A DNA stretch of 64,000 nt from Clavaria fumosa (lineage: Eukaryota > Basidiomycota > Agaricomycetes > Agaricales > Clavariaceae): positions 2,046,001-2,110,000 of the forward strand of contig OX637796.1 in assembly GCA_951802425.1 (NCBI GenBank), given 5' to 3'. The notes beneath the pieces are model-generated. The model was not told the DNA's origin. It ran no database searches and saw only the letters and a program-made list of their open reading frames with translations. Both the position numbers and the translations under genes were made by a program. Of the stretch, positions 24,181 to 34,903 are shown piece by piece. The first letter of the stretch is position 1, and each line of letters begins with the position of its first letter.

Positions 24181-24281
24181 TGGATAGAATCCGATGCTGC
24201 TTCTCTTGTTTGCCCCCTCGACGCCCTCCTCTGCCACCCCCCCTGGATAGAATCCGATGCTGTTTTTCCTCGACGCCCCAT
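24181..24281. repeat. Short direct repeat, 19 bases twice
   Basis: The 19-mer TGGATAGAATCCGATGCTG occurs exactly at 24181-24199 and 24244-24262. Each copy is followed, at slightly different spacing, by CCTCGACGCC. This suggests a local duplication of about 45-60 bases with indels. Confidence 0.85.
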
Positions 24282-26396
24282 GCTTTTTTTTTGTTTTCCC
24301 TTCCCCTGCCGTTTTTCTCTGCACGACCTGTGCGGGACGCTAGACCGACGTTCGACGTTCGACAAGCTTCCCCCTTTCCCTCTCGCACCGCACCGCACCG
24401 CACCTGCACCTGCACCGCATATACGAGCATATTCCATCTGTACTTCTTCCCCATGCCAGCCTCTATTCCACTTCTCCCCCTGTACACTTCAGCGCTCCCC
24501 AGCCCAATACCCAATTTAGCGAGGGTTCGTCCTTGTCTCTCTCTGCCTCTATTTTCTGCCCACGCGGCTCACGTAGACGCCGTAACTACAGGCAGATGCG
24601 CAACGCTTTTATTATTTATTTTTCCAGCAGCTCGGGGATCAACCCTTACATACCCAAACCTTGTTCTTTCCTTCTCCCCCCCCACGTCCTGTCGCGGGAC
24701 GTAAATTGTACCCCATCAAATAGACTGCTTCAAAATGGAAACCATGAGCCCTTTTTGTATAAAAGCTGTTCTGGGTGATCCCATCTCTTGCGACGATCCG
24801 CCCTCAAACCCAGAATTGTATCTCCTTATCCTATCAGTCGTTGAAAGATGAACATCATCACCATCATTTAAAAAAACTCTGCACTGGGCATCATTCCCCG
24901 TCCGAAGTTCGGCCGCCGCAGGTGGTCTGAAATGATACTGCAGCGCAGTGCATGCGCAGTGAGAGAGTGCGATAGCAGGGGCGACGCACTGGGATGGACC
25001 AACAGCATGCCAACAGCATGCCGTAAACGCGACTGATCTCTAACCGTAGATCTTTTTGTTGTCACTTGTTTTATCTCGGACCGTACAGCGAGATTTATAG
25101 AGAGACAGCCGGCATTCTTTTCCTTTCCTTCTTTTATTTCTTTCTTTCGGAACCGTTCTCTTCCATGCGGGGACTTCATGGTGTGGTCATGTGGAAGGGT
25201 GGCCCTTATCAGGTTAATGGGTTAAAAATGCAGACTATTTCATTCATATTCGAAGAAGCATTGCAGGGAGTATGTGTCGCTGAGCGTTTTTCTGTTGACG
25301 TGGGCGCGTAAACTGCGGTGATGGGGATGAGATTAACTCCCCCCACACACCCCCACCTCGTCCCTCCCCCGGATGGGCATCATCGACAACAGCGCATGGG
25401 GACATTGCCTGAATGCTGGAAGGGACTTTCTTGGGTGATCCGACCCAGGTTCAGCCATGGGTTCAGCCATGGGGGGAGAGAGACGCCGCGCCCCACCCCC
25501 CTACATGTGGGCCTTGTGGTGCACTGGCCGGATTTGGGGGGTGGTTTCTCCGTGCAGCTCCGAGTGGGTCCGATGGGTCTCTCCCCTTCGCTGTTGTGTT
25601 TGTTACCCATTGAACGGCTCCGCCATCATTATCATCAGGTTCTCTGGGCTGTCCTCCCCTCGCACGTCGTCTGGGTTTGTTTCGCTTCGGCAAAGTGTGT
25701 GTGTGTGTGTATGTGTAGCATCAAAGTTTGATGCTGTGCCCGTGTACATTGTTGAGCAGTTGTGGATACGTTTGGATACGTGTTGGATGAGCGCTTGGTG
25801 TGTGTGTGTGCATTGACGTGTTACAGCGCGGTTGTTCCATGGAAAACTGCTATCATGAAATTTCTCTACACTATTATATACCCCCATCGGAGAAAAAGAG
25901 ACACACTCTCGTTTTGAGTTGGGGATAAACCAAATACCCTGAGCTCGTCAACTGCACCCGAAAGGCGGCAATGTCCACCACTTTCCTGTCCTGTCCCCTT
26001 CTTGTGTCCTGTCCTGTCCTATCCTGGGGTCACCTTCTGATTGCGTTGGCCCTTCCCGTTTAGTCTCTCTTTTTTCTCTTTTTTTCTCTTTTCTTTTACA
26101 TTTTTACACACACACACGGCGATGCAAGTTTAAATAGCCGTGGTGGGTTACCAAGGTTCGGGCTAAACTCCGCGCCACCCTCTCTCTCTCACCATTCTCA
26201 AAGGCAATCCACTACATCGCCCTGCCTCCGACTTGCTCTGGCGATACAGCCGTTCCCGCCCTCTTCTCTCTTCTCTCTCCTCCTCACGACCCGCGACGAA
26301 GTGCCACGACTTCTGACATCCCGTCGTCTCTAACGACGACAACCGATATCCGCTGCCCTGCAGATCATCAGCGCAGGCTCTGCTCGCGTATACATC

Positions 26397-26400
<4 letters not shown>

Positions 26401-26437
<37 letters not shown>

Positions 26438-26460
26438 CCTCTCCTCTCCTCTCCTCTCTC
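26401..26460. repeat. CT microsatellite in the RAS A leader
   Basis: About sixteen CT units run into about five CTCCT units, 250 bases before the Ras A start codon. A CAA repeat follows at 26580-26602. Confidence 0.9.
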
Positions 26461-26668
26461 ATATCACGCCCATTCACGCCCCGCGCACACGACGTCTCGC
26501 CACGCCCGGGATCCACTGACGAGTCCCCGCACCCCACGCGCGTTTTTGATCGGTGCTGCCCCGCACAACAGACACAGGACACAACAACAACAACAACAAC
26601 AACTAGACCATTCAAATTGACCGACTGCTGCTTTCGAGGCTCTGCGTTTAACGAATAGAAAGGAAAGA

Positions 26669-26675
26669 TATATAT
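26669..26675 (+). promoter_or_regulatory. TATA-like element before RAS A
   Basis: TATATAA lies only 41 bases before the ATG. If it is used, the leader would be very short or the true start site lies further up, so its role is uncertain. Confidence 0.25.
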
Positions 26676-26716
26676 AAAAAGACAAAAGGAAGAATATAAC
26701 AACAACCAGAAAAACG

Positions 26717-27786
26717 ATGGACAGTTGGAGAGTAGCCGTCCTTGGCGACCCCGCCGTTGGCAAAACAGCGCTGGCCGTTCAGGTGAGAGATCCCCTTTCG
26801 CGGCTGGACAATCACAGGCGCGCACCACACGTCGGTGCGCGGTCAGGCCCGATTCTTTTAATAGCTCTACACGTGATGCTGAACGCGTCCTCCCCTTTTT
26901 TCTTTTTTTTTGCGGTGGCGCAGTTCGCTTTCAACCTCTTCGTTGGTGAGTGGCCTTTGGGGCGCGTGTTCCTCTCGCCGCGCGGGGTTTGCTGACCGAT
27001 GTCTGTCCTTCCGCATGTCCTTGTATCGCGCAGATGTACGTCGTGCTGCCAATTTTTTTCCTCCGTTGCGGCGAACCTGACCCCGGTGTCTTCTGCCAGG
27101 TGTACGACCCCACCATAGAGGATGCCTACCAGAAGCATCTGGTGGTCGACAACCGCATGTGCTGCATCGAGGTGATCGATACGGCTGGACAAGGTCAGAG
27201 ATAGCGGTCCGCCCCCCGTACAGACGCGTCGTGCTCAACGTTTGTTGACCAGAGGACTACTCGACCCTGCGTGACCAATGGGTGCGGTACGTCATTCCGC
27301 CTACGCGCCACACGAGAACCGAGTGTCGCTGACTGAGTCTAATTTGTTTGTGCCACCTCCCCCTCCAGGGAAGGCCAGGGATTCATCCTAGTGTACTCGG
27401 TCGGCGCGCGGAGCACGTTCGAGCGGCTCGACGTGTTCCGACAGGCGATGCTGCGCGTGAAGCGCGCGAAGCCGGTCTTCATGCTCGTCGGGAACAAGTG
27501 CGACCAGGTGCACGCGCGGGAGGTGTCGAAGGAGGAGGGCGCGCAGCTCGCGCGGAGCTTCGGGTGCGACTACATTGAGACGAGCGCGAAGACGGCGATG
27601 AATGTGGAGCGCTTGTTTGCGAGCCTTGTGCGGCGGCTGAGGGCGCAGATGGGCACGGGCGCGGACGCGGGGGGCGCTGGGGCCGCTGGGGCTGCTGGGA
27701 GAGGGAGGGGGAGAGGGGGGGCGGCGGGGTTGAAGTCGGGTTTGCATGGGAAGGAGAGGACGAAGAAGCAGTGTGTCTATATGTGA
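26717..27786 (+). CDS. Ras-family GTPase A (Pro-Ala P-loop)
   Basis: Predicted 211-residue small GTPase. Exons 26717-26782, 26924-26945, 27035-27036, 27100-27193, 27253-27286 and 27369-27786 give 212 codons. The third exon is 2 bases and completes the codon for Asp before [13 protein letters not shown] (switch I). Also seen are [17 protein letters not shown] (switch II), GNKCD and ETSAK, then a Gly/Arg-rich hypervariable tail and the farnesylation box CVYM. The P-loop reads GDPAVGKT, so the residues at Ras positions 12 and 13 are Pro and Ala rather than Gly-Gly. The sequence is closest to Ras C at 34.9 kb, but its codons are far richer in G and C at third positions. It should sit on the inner face of the plasma membrane; its signalling role is unknown. 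Confidence 0.9.
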
Positions 27787-28802
27787 CCCCGCTGGCTTTG
27801 CATGCTCTCCTCTTCTTCCTCCTCCTTCTCTTCCCTCCTCCTTCTCTTCCCTCCTCCTTCTCTTCCCTCCTCGTTTGCGGTTCGGTCCGGTCGGATGGTT
27901 GCGAAAAATATGGCCTTTGTACATTTGTTGCTCTCCCTCTCTCTCTCTCGGCTGATGATACCCAGCATATGTCTTCCGCTCTAGGGTCACCTCGTTTCTC
28001 GTTTCCCCCTTTTTTTTTCTTTTGGCTCGCTCTGCTCGCATACCTTTCTCTCTCGCTCTCTCTCTATGGACTAACTCCCCCTTCTGGAACTCTTTTGCTT
28101 CTTCTCGTGTATCGGACAGGAACATAGCCGCGTGTATTTTTTTTTTCCCCCTCGTTTTTTTTCCCTCGCTTGGTTGTAACAAGGAAATCGGAGTATAGAA
28201 TCTTGCTTCTTTTTTTTCCATGGGACCGTTTCTGCCAACTGTTAGGTCTGGGCCAGACGCTTCCTGTCGTAAGCGTTGCGTTTTTGGTTTGTTCTTTTCT
28301 TTCCTTCCTTTCTTTATGTCATCGGCTGTACGGCGCCGACCGGTGTATTTTCGGGGGGATCATATTCTAATTGAGGGTTTGTTTTGTTTTGTTTTTGTTG
28401 TTTACACTTGTAGTCAGATTTGGAGATCTAAGGACGGGCTTGGCTAATCTGTCTAAAGTCATGTTCATCCGACCAAGTGCGACAACTTCTCACCAATTCT
28501 CTATTCCGCCGGTACCACTGAGATCGACCTAGCGGGCTCTGTCCCTCGTGTACCCCTCTCCTATCCCGTGTATCGCGTGTATCTCACCCGTTCTCGCCCG
28601 TTCTCGCCCGTTCTCGCCCCGCGCACACGACGCGCCCGGGCCTCGCTGCGCTGAGGATTTCTAATACTAATCCACCCCCTAACCCTCATACCTTTCCGTT
28701 CCGTTCCGGTGCTGCGCGGCACACACACACACACGAAAGAAACCAACCACGGGGCAGCAGACCGTTCGACCGGGGGCCCTCTGCCGACTGCCGCCGTTCA
28801 GG
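27787..28802. other. Spacer between RAS A and RAS B
   Basis: About 1 kb of 3' flank of Ras A, rich in CT and T runs, then the promoter of Ras B. Parts match other places: 28612-28645 resembles 26471-26510 before Ras A, and 28110-28340 resembles 32310-32530 after the decayed copy. No further gene is seen. Confidence 0.55.
28591..28620. repeat. Three 10-base tandem units before RAS B
   Basis: TTCTCGCCCG is repeated three times (last base varied) about 185 bases upstream of the Ras B start. Confidence 0.85.
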
Positions 28803-29806
28803 ATGAAAATGGACCAAGGGAAGAACAATAACGTAGACGACGTGGAGATGGACAGTTGGAGAGTCGCCGTTCTTGGCTACCCCGCCGTCGGCAAATCAGC
28901 GTTGACCTTCCGGGTGAGAGAGAAACGACACCCCCCTCTCTCTCTTCACGCAATACTGAACGAACGTCGCGCCCTCTTTTTTTTGGTCGCGCAGTTCGTC
29001 TTGGACACCTTCGCTGGTGAGTGACCCCCGGGGCGCGTGTCCCCCTCGCGGCGCGTGCTTTGCTCATCGGTGCCCGTCCTTCTTGTGTCTCGCATAGACG
29101 TACGTTGTTGTTGTTCCCCCGCCTTTCCTCCACCGTGATGACCCCGACCCTGTGTCTGCGGCAGGTGTACGACCCCACCATAGAGGACGAATACCAGAAG
29201 TATCTGGTGGTCGACCACCGCCTGTGCAACCTCAAGGTTACCGATACGGCTGGCCAAGGTCAGGGACGGCGGCCCCACCCCCGTCTACACGCGTCGTGCT
29301 CACCGCCGTTATTGACCAGAGGACTACTGGTGCTTCCACGACTCGTGGGTACGGTGCGTCCCCTTGCGTGCGCGCGTCACACGGGAACCAGGCACCGCTG
29401 AACGCCCGTGCGCCGCCCGAACAGGGACTGCCAGGGGCTCGTCCTCGTGTACTCGGTCAGCGCGCGGGACACGTTCGCGCAGCTAGACGTGTTCTGGCGG
29501 GCGCTGCAGCGCGCGGCGCCAGAGGCGGCGGTGCTCGTGCTCGTCGCGAACAAGTGCGACCTCGTGGACGCGCGCGCGGTGTCTGCGGCGGAGGGGGCGG
29601 CGCTGGCGCGTGCGTACGGCTGCGCGTTTGTGGAGACGAGCGCGAAGACGGGGGAGGGCGTGGAGCGGGTGTTTGCGGGTTTGGTAAGGCGGATGAGGGC
29701 GCAGGCTGGGCCTGGGGAAGCGGGGGCAGGTGCGCGTGCGGGGGTCGCTGGGAGGGGGAAACGGCGGGGTTTGGATGGGACGAGGAAGCGGTGCGTCTGT
29801 ATGTGA
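28803..29806 (+). CDS. Ras-family GTPase B, diverged switch II
   Basis: Predicted 214 residues from exons 28803-28913, 28995-29016, 29098-29099, 29165-29258, 29320-29353 and 29425-29806 (215 codons). The internal exon sizes (22, 2, 94, 34) equal those of Ras A and C. The protein has a 15-residue N-terminal extension (MKMDQGKNNNVDDVE) before MDSWRVAVLG. The P-loop is GYPAVGKS (Pro-Ala at positions 12-13). Switch I is VYDPTIEDEYQKY. Switch II is EDYWCFHDSWVR, very unlike the usual EEYxxxRDQW. NKCD and ETSAK are kept, and the tail ends in the prenylation box CVCM. Coding GC is extreme. The changed switch II suggests altered or lost effector and GAP contact, so this may be a neofunctionalised or early decaying copy. 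The first ATG was chosen; the Met at 28848 is an alternative. Confidence 0.85.
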
Positions 29807-30106
29807 GCCCGCTTGCTTGCTCGTCCTCCTACCTTGGTTCCTCGTTGTGCGCTGCTCGGTTCGGTCTGGTCGTGGTTGCGATATATATTTGTGCTCTCGG
29901 TGCATATGAAGATCAAAACTTGAAATTTCAATGCGTGTTGATGTACAGTAATAGAATTTCCGAATCGATACACATTTGCACATGCCATTGCAAATTGATC
30001 TAGTAAAAATATCATAAGGAGCTGAGTAGTTACCTTTGCCGCTGTAAGGGATCTGAATGTGGGAATCATCGTTGAGTGCTGTACATCATCTCTTCCATTG
30101 GAGCAC
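29807..30106. other. Convergent 3' flank of RAS B and RPC9
   Basis: About 300 bases. The left part (29815-29890) resembles the 3' flank of Ras A (TCCTCGTT..GGTTCGGTC..GGTTGCGA). No gene was seen. Confidence 0.5.
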
Positions 30107-30990
30107 CTAATCCTCTTCAACTTCGAGATCGCCCTCAATGCCAGCGCCCCCGCCAAAATCATCAAACATATCCGCCTCCTCCTCTTGCAGCCTGTCTATG
30201 CTCCAGATATCCTGGTCCGGCTCCGCAAAGATAGTCATGGGCGGGATGGCTAATGCATGGGCGGTGCTGTCCCCTGCCGCTATTCCAGGAGCCGATTGCA
30301 AAGTTGTTTGTAAGGTCGGTGATGCCGGGGGTAGTGGTGTTTTCAGCAGCGAGGCGCGCACGCGCTCCAAGATGGGCTCCATCTGGTCTGGCAAGCGGTC
30401 CTCAAGCTCTTCTACGATCTGGTGTGTGCCGCATCGCCCGCCACAATTGACTATCAAATACATGCTCCAAGGAAAAAAAGGGGGGAAAACACGATACGCA
30501 CGACGTATAGTTCGACAGGCTCTACTGGAGCGAGGTTGACGACTTGGAGCTTTTCGGCCTTGGTTAGGCCGTATGGTGCGAGATCCTTCACGAGCTGGGT
30601 GATCCCCTCGGGGTGCGACAACCTCGGCTGGAAGTCTGCGGAAAGATATTGGATGGCCTTTAATAGTTTAGAGACAGAGCGTCAGTCCCCTGGGTGGGCC
30701 ATCGTGCCCCAGCATCGTCGCTCGCACCTCAATCTCCATAGTCCTGAGGTTCTGGCCTCCAGCAACGCCGTCGTCGCCCGGGTATGTGGTGGCATGTCCT
30801 GCATGCTCTTCCTCCTTCTTGATGCGGAACGCGGTCTTGGTGCGCGCGAGATGGTCGGCTTCTAGCTCCCGGAGGAGCGCAAGCACTTCGAAGTTGGACA
30901 GAAGGGCAGAGCAGTCGTTGAGCACCTGCAACGGTGGTTGTCTGGTTGGTGGGGAAATAATGGGGAAAAAGATACCTCACGGACCTCCAT
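30107..30990 (-). CDS. RPC17: RNA polymerase III subunit RPC9 (C17)
   Basis: Predicted 226 residues. Exons 30976-30990 (15 bases), 30728-30925, 30502-30657 and 30107-30418 total 227 codons. Rpb4/RPC9-family proteins pair with Rpc8/C25 to form the Pol III stalk that contacts TFIIIB. The N-terminal segment MEVREVLNDCSALLSNFEVL and the HRDC-like part (AIQYLSADFQP, LVKDLAPYGLTKAEKLQVVN, APVEPVELYVVIVEELEDRL) fit the family. A low-complexity insert (HATTYPGDDGVAGG) lies between helices. The C-terminal 80 residues are acidic and disordered, longer than in yeast. The gene sits between Ras B and the decayed Ras tail. Confidence 0.88.
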
Positions 30991-32155
30991 TCCTGTTGTT
31001 AATGCCGTCGGACGTTTAGATATTCATGTTCAAAGAGATGACCAGGTGTGTTCGTATGTGTAGGGTGTCCTCGTGCGCGCGTCCTTGGTGCTGGTCGTGT
31101 ACGTCGGAGTTTGTGCGTGTGTATTGACAATTACTCCGCGTTTTCTGGCTCGGACTTCTCATGCTCGTTCTGTTGTCCTTGCCCAATGCCATTTTATAGT
31201 CCACTTTAACGCGTATTCTTACAAGTGGGCAATTCCCACTCACAGCGCATGACGCTTACATCAGCAACGCTTCTCTTTCACGCGAGTTCCCTTTCATGAG
31301 CACCAGGTCGTGGCACTCTCGACCCCTTCAAACGAGCCCCTCTGCGACACTTGCGCCGTGCGCCGCTGACTCGCGCTGTTTACCCAACAACAACGAGCTG
31401 CCCACTTTCGCGACCCGCTCTGCAAAATAGGATTGTGGTGCGTTATTATGCTCTCAAGGTCGCATATCATACACCGAGGTGTGCCCAAGAAACGTAGGCT
31501 TTTGGCGATTGTGCTGTGGTACGCATGCGCTGACTGACCAACATAGTGAACTGGAAAAGCGTGTCCCTAGGCAGCCTGAAAAGTTCACAGGCCTGGGGTG
31601 CTACCCGTATACTCAAACGTGTCTTCCCGCAATGGAGCGCGATCGTATGCGGCGGCGTGTGTGCTTCCTCGGTGATGACTACGGTAGCGTAATAGGGACG
31701 GTGGCGGTGGCGAGGGTGCGTGGCGCAGGGCGTACTCGCCACGCGTGCATATGGCTGGGTCGCGTCAAGGTCCTCTCTACCTTCTGCATGGCCCCAACGG
31801 GCAGTCTCCCACGCACTACCCCAATGAATGTCGAGGCGTAGCAGCTCGGCTAGACGACAACTCCCAGCTTCGAGCTGAGGGCCGCGGGCGGACACTAATG
31901 GAGGTGTCACACATATGTGGCGCCACCTGTGGGATTGGCAGGGTTGGTGTGCGGTGAGTGTAGGCGTGGGTGTGGGTGTGGGACGCCACTGGCGTGTGGG
32001 AAGCTGTGCGCAGAGGGCTTGAGAAGGGCGAACGCGGCGTGGTCATTGATATCGTAGGTGGACACCGGCGGTTGATGCACGTTGATGCATGGTGCGTTGT
32101 AACAATGCGGGGAGACGTGGGCGAGCACGAGCCACGGCATGGCCCAGCTCTGGGC
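30991..32155. other. Spacer upstream of RPC9
   Basis: About 1.2 kb. Open frames on both strands (31467-31910 minus, 31479-31841 plus) overlap each other and show no family. No gene is supported. Confidence 0.4.
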
Positions 32156-32545
32156 GCAGAGCGAGGGCGAGCAGGGGTCGCTGGGAAATGGGGGGAACGG
32201 GGTTTGGACGAGGAAGCGGTGCGTCTGTATGTGAGCCTGCTTGTTGCATATGTCTACCACTCTACGGTCACCTCGAAGTTCCTTTTCGTCGGCTACCCCT
32301 TGGATCTTTTCGGACGGGAACGTAACATAGCCGTGTGTACATAGCCGTGTGTATTCTCCCTCCCCTTTTTTTTTCTTCTTCTTTTTCTCTTTCTCTTTCT
32401 ACGCCCCCACTAGGAATTGGAGTTTTGGTTTTTTTCCATTAGACCGTTTCTGCGACACGTCTGGCCAAGCGCTTTCCTGCTTGTGCTTCTTTTTTACTCT
32501 CGTCGGCTGTGCGGAGACCGACCACTGACCACTAGAATAGGTGAA
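32156..32545 (+). pseudogene. Decayed Ras tail and 3' flank (duplicate of RAS A/B)
   Basis: Bases 32170-32240 match the last exon of Ras B (29730-29815): GGGTCGCTGGG, then a GGGGTTTGGA..ACGAGGAAGC stretch and GGTGCGTCTGTATGTGAGCC. One frame still reads T-R-K-R-C-V-C-M-stop, the same prenylation box as Ras B. Downstream, 32310-32530 resembles the 3' flank of Ras A (28110-28340), for example AACATAGCCG-GTGTA and the CCAT-AGACCGTTTCTG segment. No P-loop, switch or NKxD exon precedes it, so the GTPase domain is gone. This is a broken copy, not a gene. Confidence 0.75.
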
Positions 32546-32797
32546 ACTGTTGATAAAAAAGGGAACCAGGCGTTGTCGCGTTTCGGGCCCCGGCTGGTGG
32601 ACTTGTGCAAAAAGGTCCGACCAGGCCAGTACATCCGCCCCTTTGTTCTTTCTTTCTTTCTTGCTTTCGGGGGCAGGCGGGGATTATGGGCTTCCGGATG
32701 GAAGTTGCGTGTGACATGGGAGAGGCGATTTCCTTTCCTTTTCTTTCCGAGGAGGAGGGAAGAACATTGAAGCTGGATATGCTAGTCTATTGTACTT

Positions 32798-32929
32798 GTG
32801 TTGTTGTTGTTGTTGTTGTTGTCGTACTATACGACTCACCAGTGTACTCACCAGTGTACTCACCAGTGTACTCACCAGTGTACTCACCAGTGTACTCACC
32901 AGTGTACTCACCAGTGTACTCACCAGTGT
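32798..32929. repeat. GTT run followed by 8 x 12-base minisatellite
   Basis: A GTT/TTG run (32798-32822) is followed at 32834-32929 by eight perfect copies of ACTCACCAGTGT. The unit length is a multiple of three, so open frames run through it (SPVY repeats), but there is no sign of a gene around it. Perfect copies imply recent expansion or ongoing homogenisation. Confidence 0.95.
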
Positions 32930-34903
32930 AAAGGCAGCGGTGGTACAGTACTGGTACAATATAGGGAGATTTCCTTTTATAGATGTATTTGTACTAATTT
33001 GTTAGATTGGCTTTTTCACTTTTTTTCTTAAACCGAATGGTCGGGAAGGAAATGTCATTTGCGGTTCACCCAAAGTACTGTCCCGAAAAGATATCGCACG
33101 ATGGCGAACGATGGCGAAGTTGGGTGTGTGGGTGTGCTAAGGGTACGTACACAACAGCTTGGCCAGGCTTACTAGCTGTCCACGTGAACGGGGCTATTGA
33201 CCGTTATCTCGAACTAAATCTCGATGTTTGAGCAGGTGAGGGATCACGAAGGCAGTCTTGTTGGGTCTTGGACAGGAATTCGAAGCATGGTATTTGCGAT
33301 TTCTTGGATCATGGGATAGCGGTTGCGGGACATTTTTCCCTTGCTCCAGATCCGAACCGACGACAAAGTGAGCGATATAGAAACGATAAACGGGTCACGT
33401 CTGCCAGGCTAGGAACGCATATGGTGGTGGGTGGTGGATAGCCAAGAGATAACTCACTTCCGGCAAGTCGACGCACCCGTGTGCAAACAAAACAACGAAG
33501 CATGTGAGCCGCCGCTCAAGCTTGGTATTACGACGCGCTCGTCCGAGGGGTCGGCCAGATGATGGGTGTGTCTGGCTGTGTCGCCGCCAACCGTGGGCCG
33601 GCGGCAACTGAGGGAAAAAAAAAAGCTTCCGCTTTGGACTTTATTGCAGAACAAGGAAGAAAACGCGGTCGTAAGTGAGCTCATATCGCTCCTCTCTCTC
33701 TGGTGTCATATCTGGTGACACGCCGTCCGCTTGTCGCAGCCGGTGTCCCGTTCTCTCTCGTCCCTTTCTTGGCTTAGAGGATCGCCGGGTAATGGTCTGA
33801 CAGCTCATCGTTGACATCGTCGAAAGCCCCGCATCGCTAGACAAGAACGAACTCTCCTTTTTTATTTATGGGGCATCGCTTATTGCCGCGAGAGATTGTA
33901 TTCTTAAAAAAAAAACGTACGTGTTTATATGCTCGCATGCAATTCAATGACTCGCTTGTTCAGAGACGAAAGGCGATGTTTTCATTTCTCTCACGAAATC
34001 GATGGGATAGCGTCGTGTGTACTGCGTTTGACCTATTTTTCTCCGTCCCACACGATTACCACCCACCCAACCCCCCCCGGATGAGACCATGAGGCTCACT
34101 GGCTGAACTCAAAACCACGCGCTGTTCATTCCCCCCCCCTCCCTTTGCCTTTCCTATACTTGGATTGTGCAAATTTCCGAAACTTGAAATCTCGATTTCT
34201 GATTGATCGGATACTTTGAACTGAGCGATTACTTAGATAGCAGTATCCGTATCATGACTTTCCTACGTCGCTAAATGGTTGGGACATGTGCTATCACAAT
34301 CACATTACCCGTTGCTGTAATGTAATATGATATAATCGGATCGGATATATTTACCACCGTGTGAATTGATTACTATAAACTAACTTAGAATAATAACAAA
34401 CCATAACAACTCAGTGGCCCATTTTCCCTTTTCTCCCTTTGGCGGCCTATTTGACTCTCTTGGTACTTACTCTCTCAAATCAACATACTCCTTCCTCTTC
34501 TCCCCCCCTTTCCCGCCCTCGTCCTCCTCCTCATATATACTCCTCTCCTCTTCCTCCTCATCTCTCTCTCTCTTCTTCCTCTCTTACACTTTCGCATTGC
34601 ATCGTTCACGACCCTTACACGAATTCGCAACGAAACTTCTCTCCTCCGCCCCCCAAACCCTCAAACGACCACTCTCCCGATCTGGCGTCTCCCCCCCCCA
34701 ACCTCGACGTCATTTGCGCGCACAGAAAAGCGGCAACAACTTTGCCTCTTCTCCACCCTCTCTCGGCCCCGTTACTTCTCTTCTTGACCCACAACGTTCT
34801 TTTCCCTCCAACCTCCCAGCGGATCTTATTCATTTTTGAGGTCAGACCACCCCATTTAATCCTACAAGGTCGTGCTGGTCTCATCTCTGCTTGCTCCTCA
34901 GAA
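32930..34903. other. Spacer before RAS C
   Basis: About 2 kb with no recognisable gene. The last 450 bases are a strongly CT-rich leader with ATATATA near 34535, as expected for the Ras C promoter. Confidence 0.45.

Larger units (their letters stand above)
24167..26716. other. Pyrimidine-rich spacer and RAS A leader
   Basis: About 2.5 kb with no convincing gene. It contains the direct repeat noted separately, GT/CA runs, and, from 26160, the CT- and CAA-rich leader of the first Ras gene. A plus-strand open frame at 25066-25311 lacks any family signature. Confidence 0.4.

Noticed and set aside
25066..25311. 81-residue plus-strand frame
   Set aside because: It has a hydrophobic stretch, but no ATG context, homology or promoter; likely chance.
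27388..28221. 277-residue minus-strand frame
   Set aside because: Antisense of Ras A plus its CT-rich 3' flank, giving Lys/Glu/Arg-rich nonsense.
29377..30165. 262-residue minus-strand open frame over Ras B
   Set aside because: Antisense shadow of the GC-rich last exon of Ras B; high GC removes stop codons on both strands.
31467..32260. Overlapping open frames on both strands upstream of the Ras remnant
   Set aside because: No recognisable domain, mutual overlap and no promoter or splice support; possibly a relic but not claimable.
32834..32929. CRISPR-like array
   Set aside because: Units are directly adjacent with no spacers, and the genome is eukaryotic.
32605..33005. Protein with VYSP or LTSV repeats
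   Set aside because: Produced only because the 12-base minisatellite unit is a multiple of three; no gene context.
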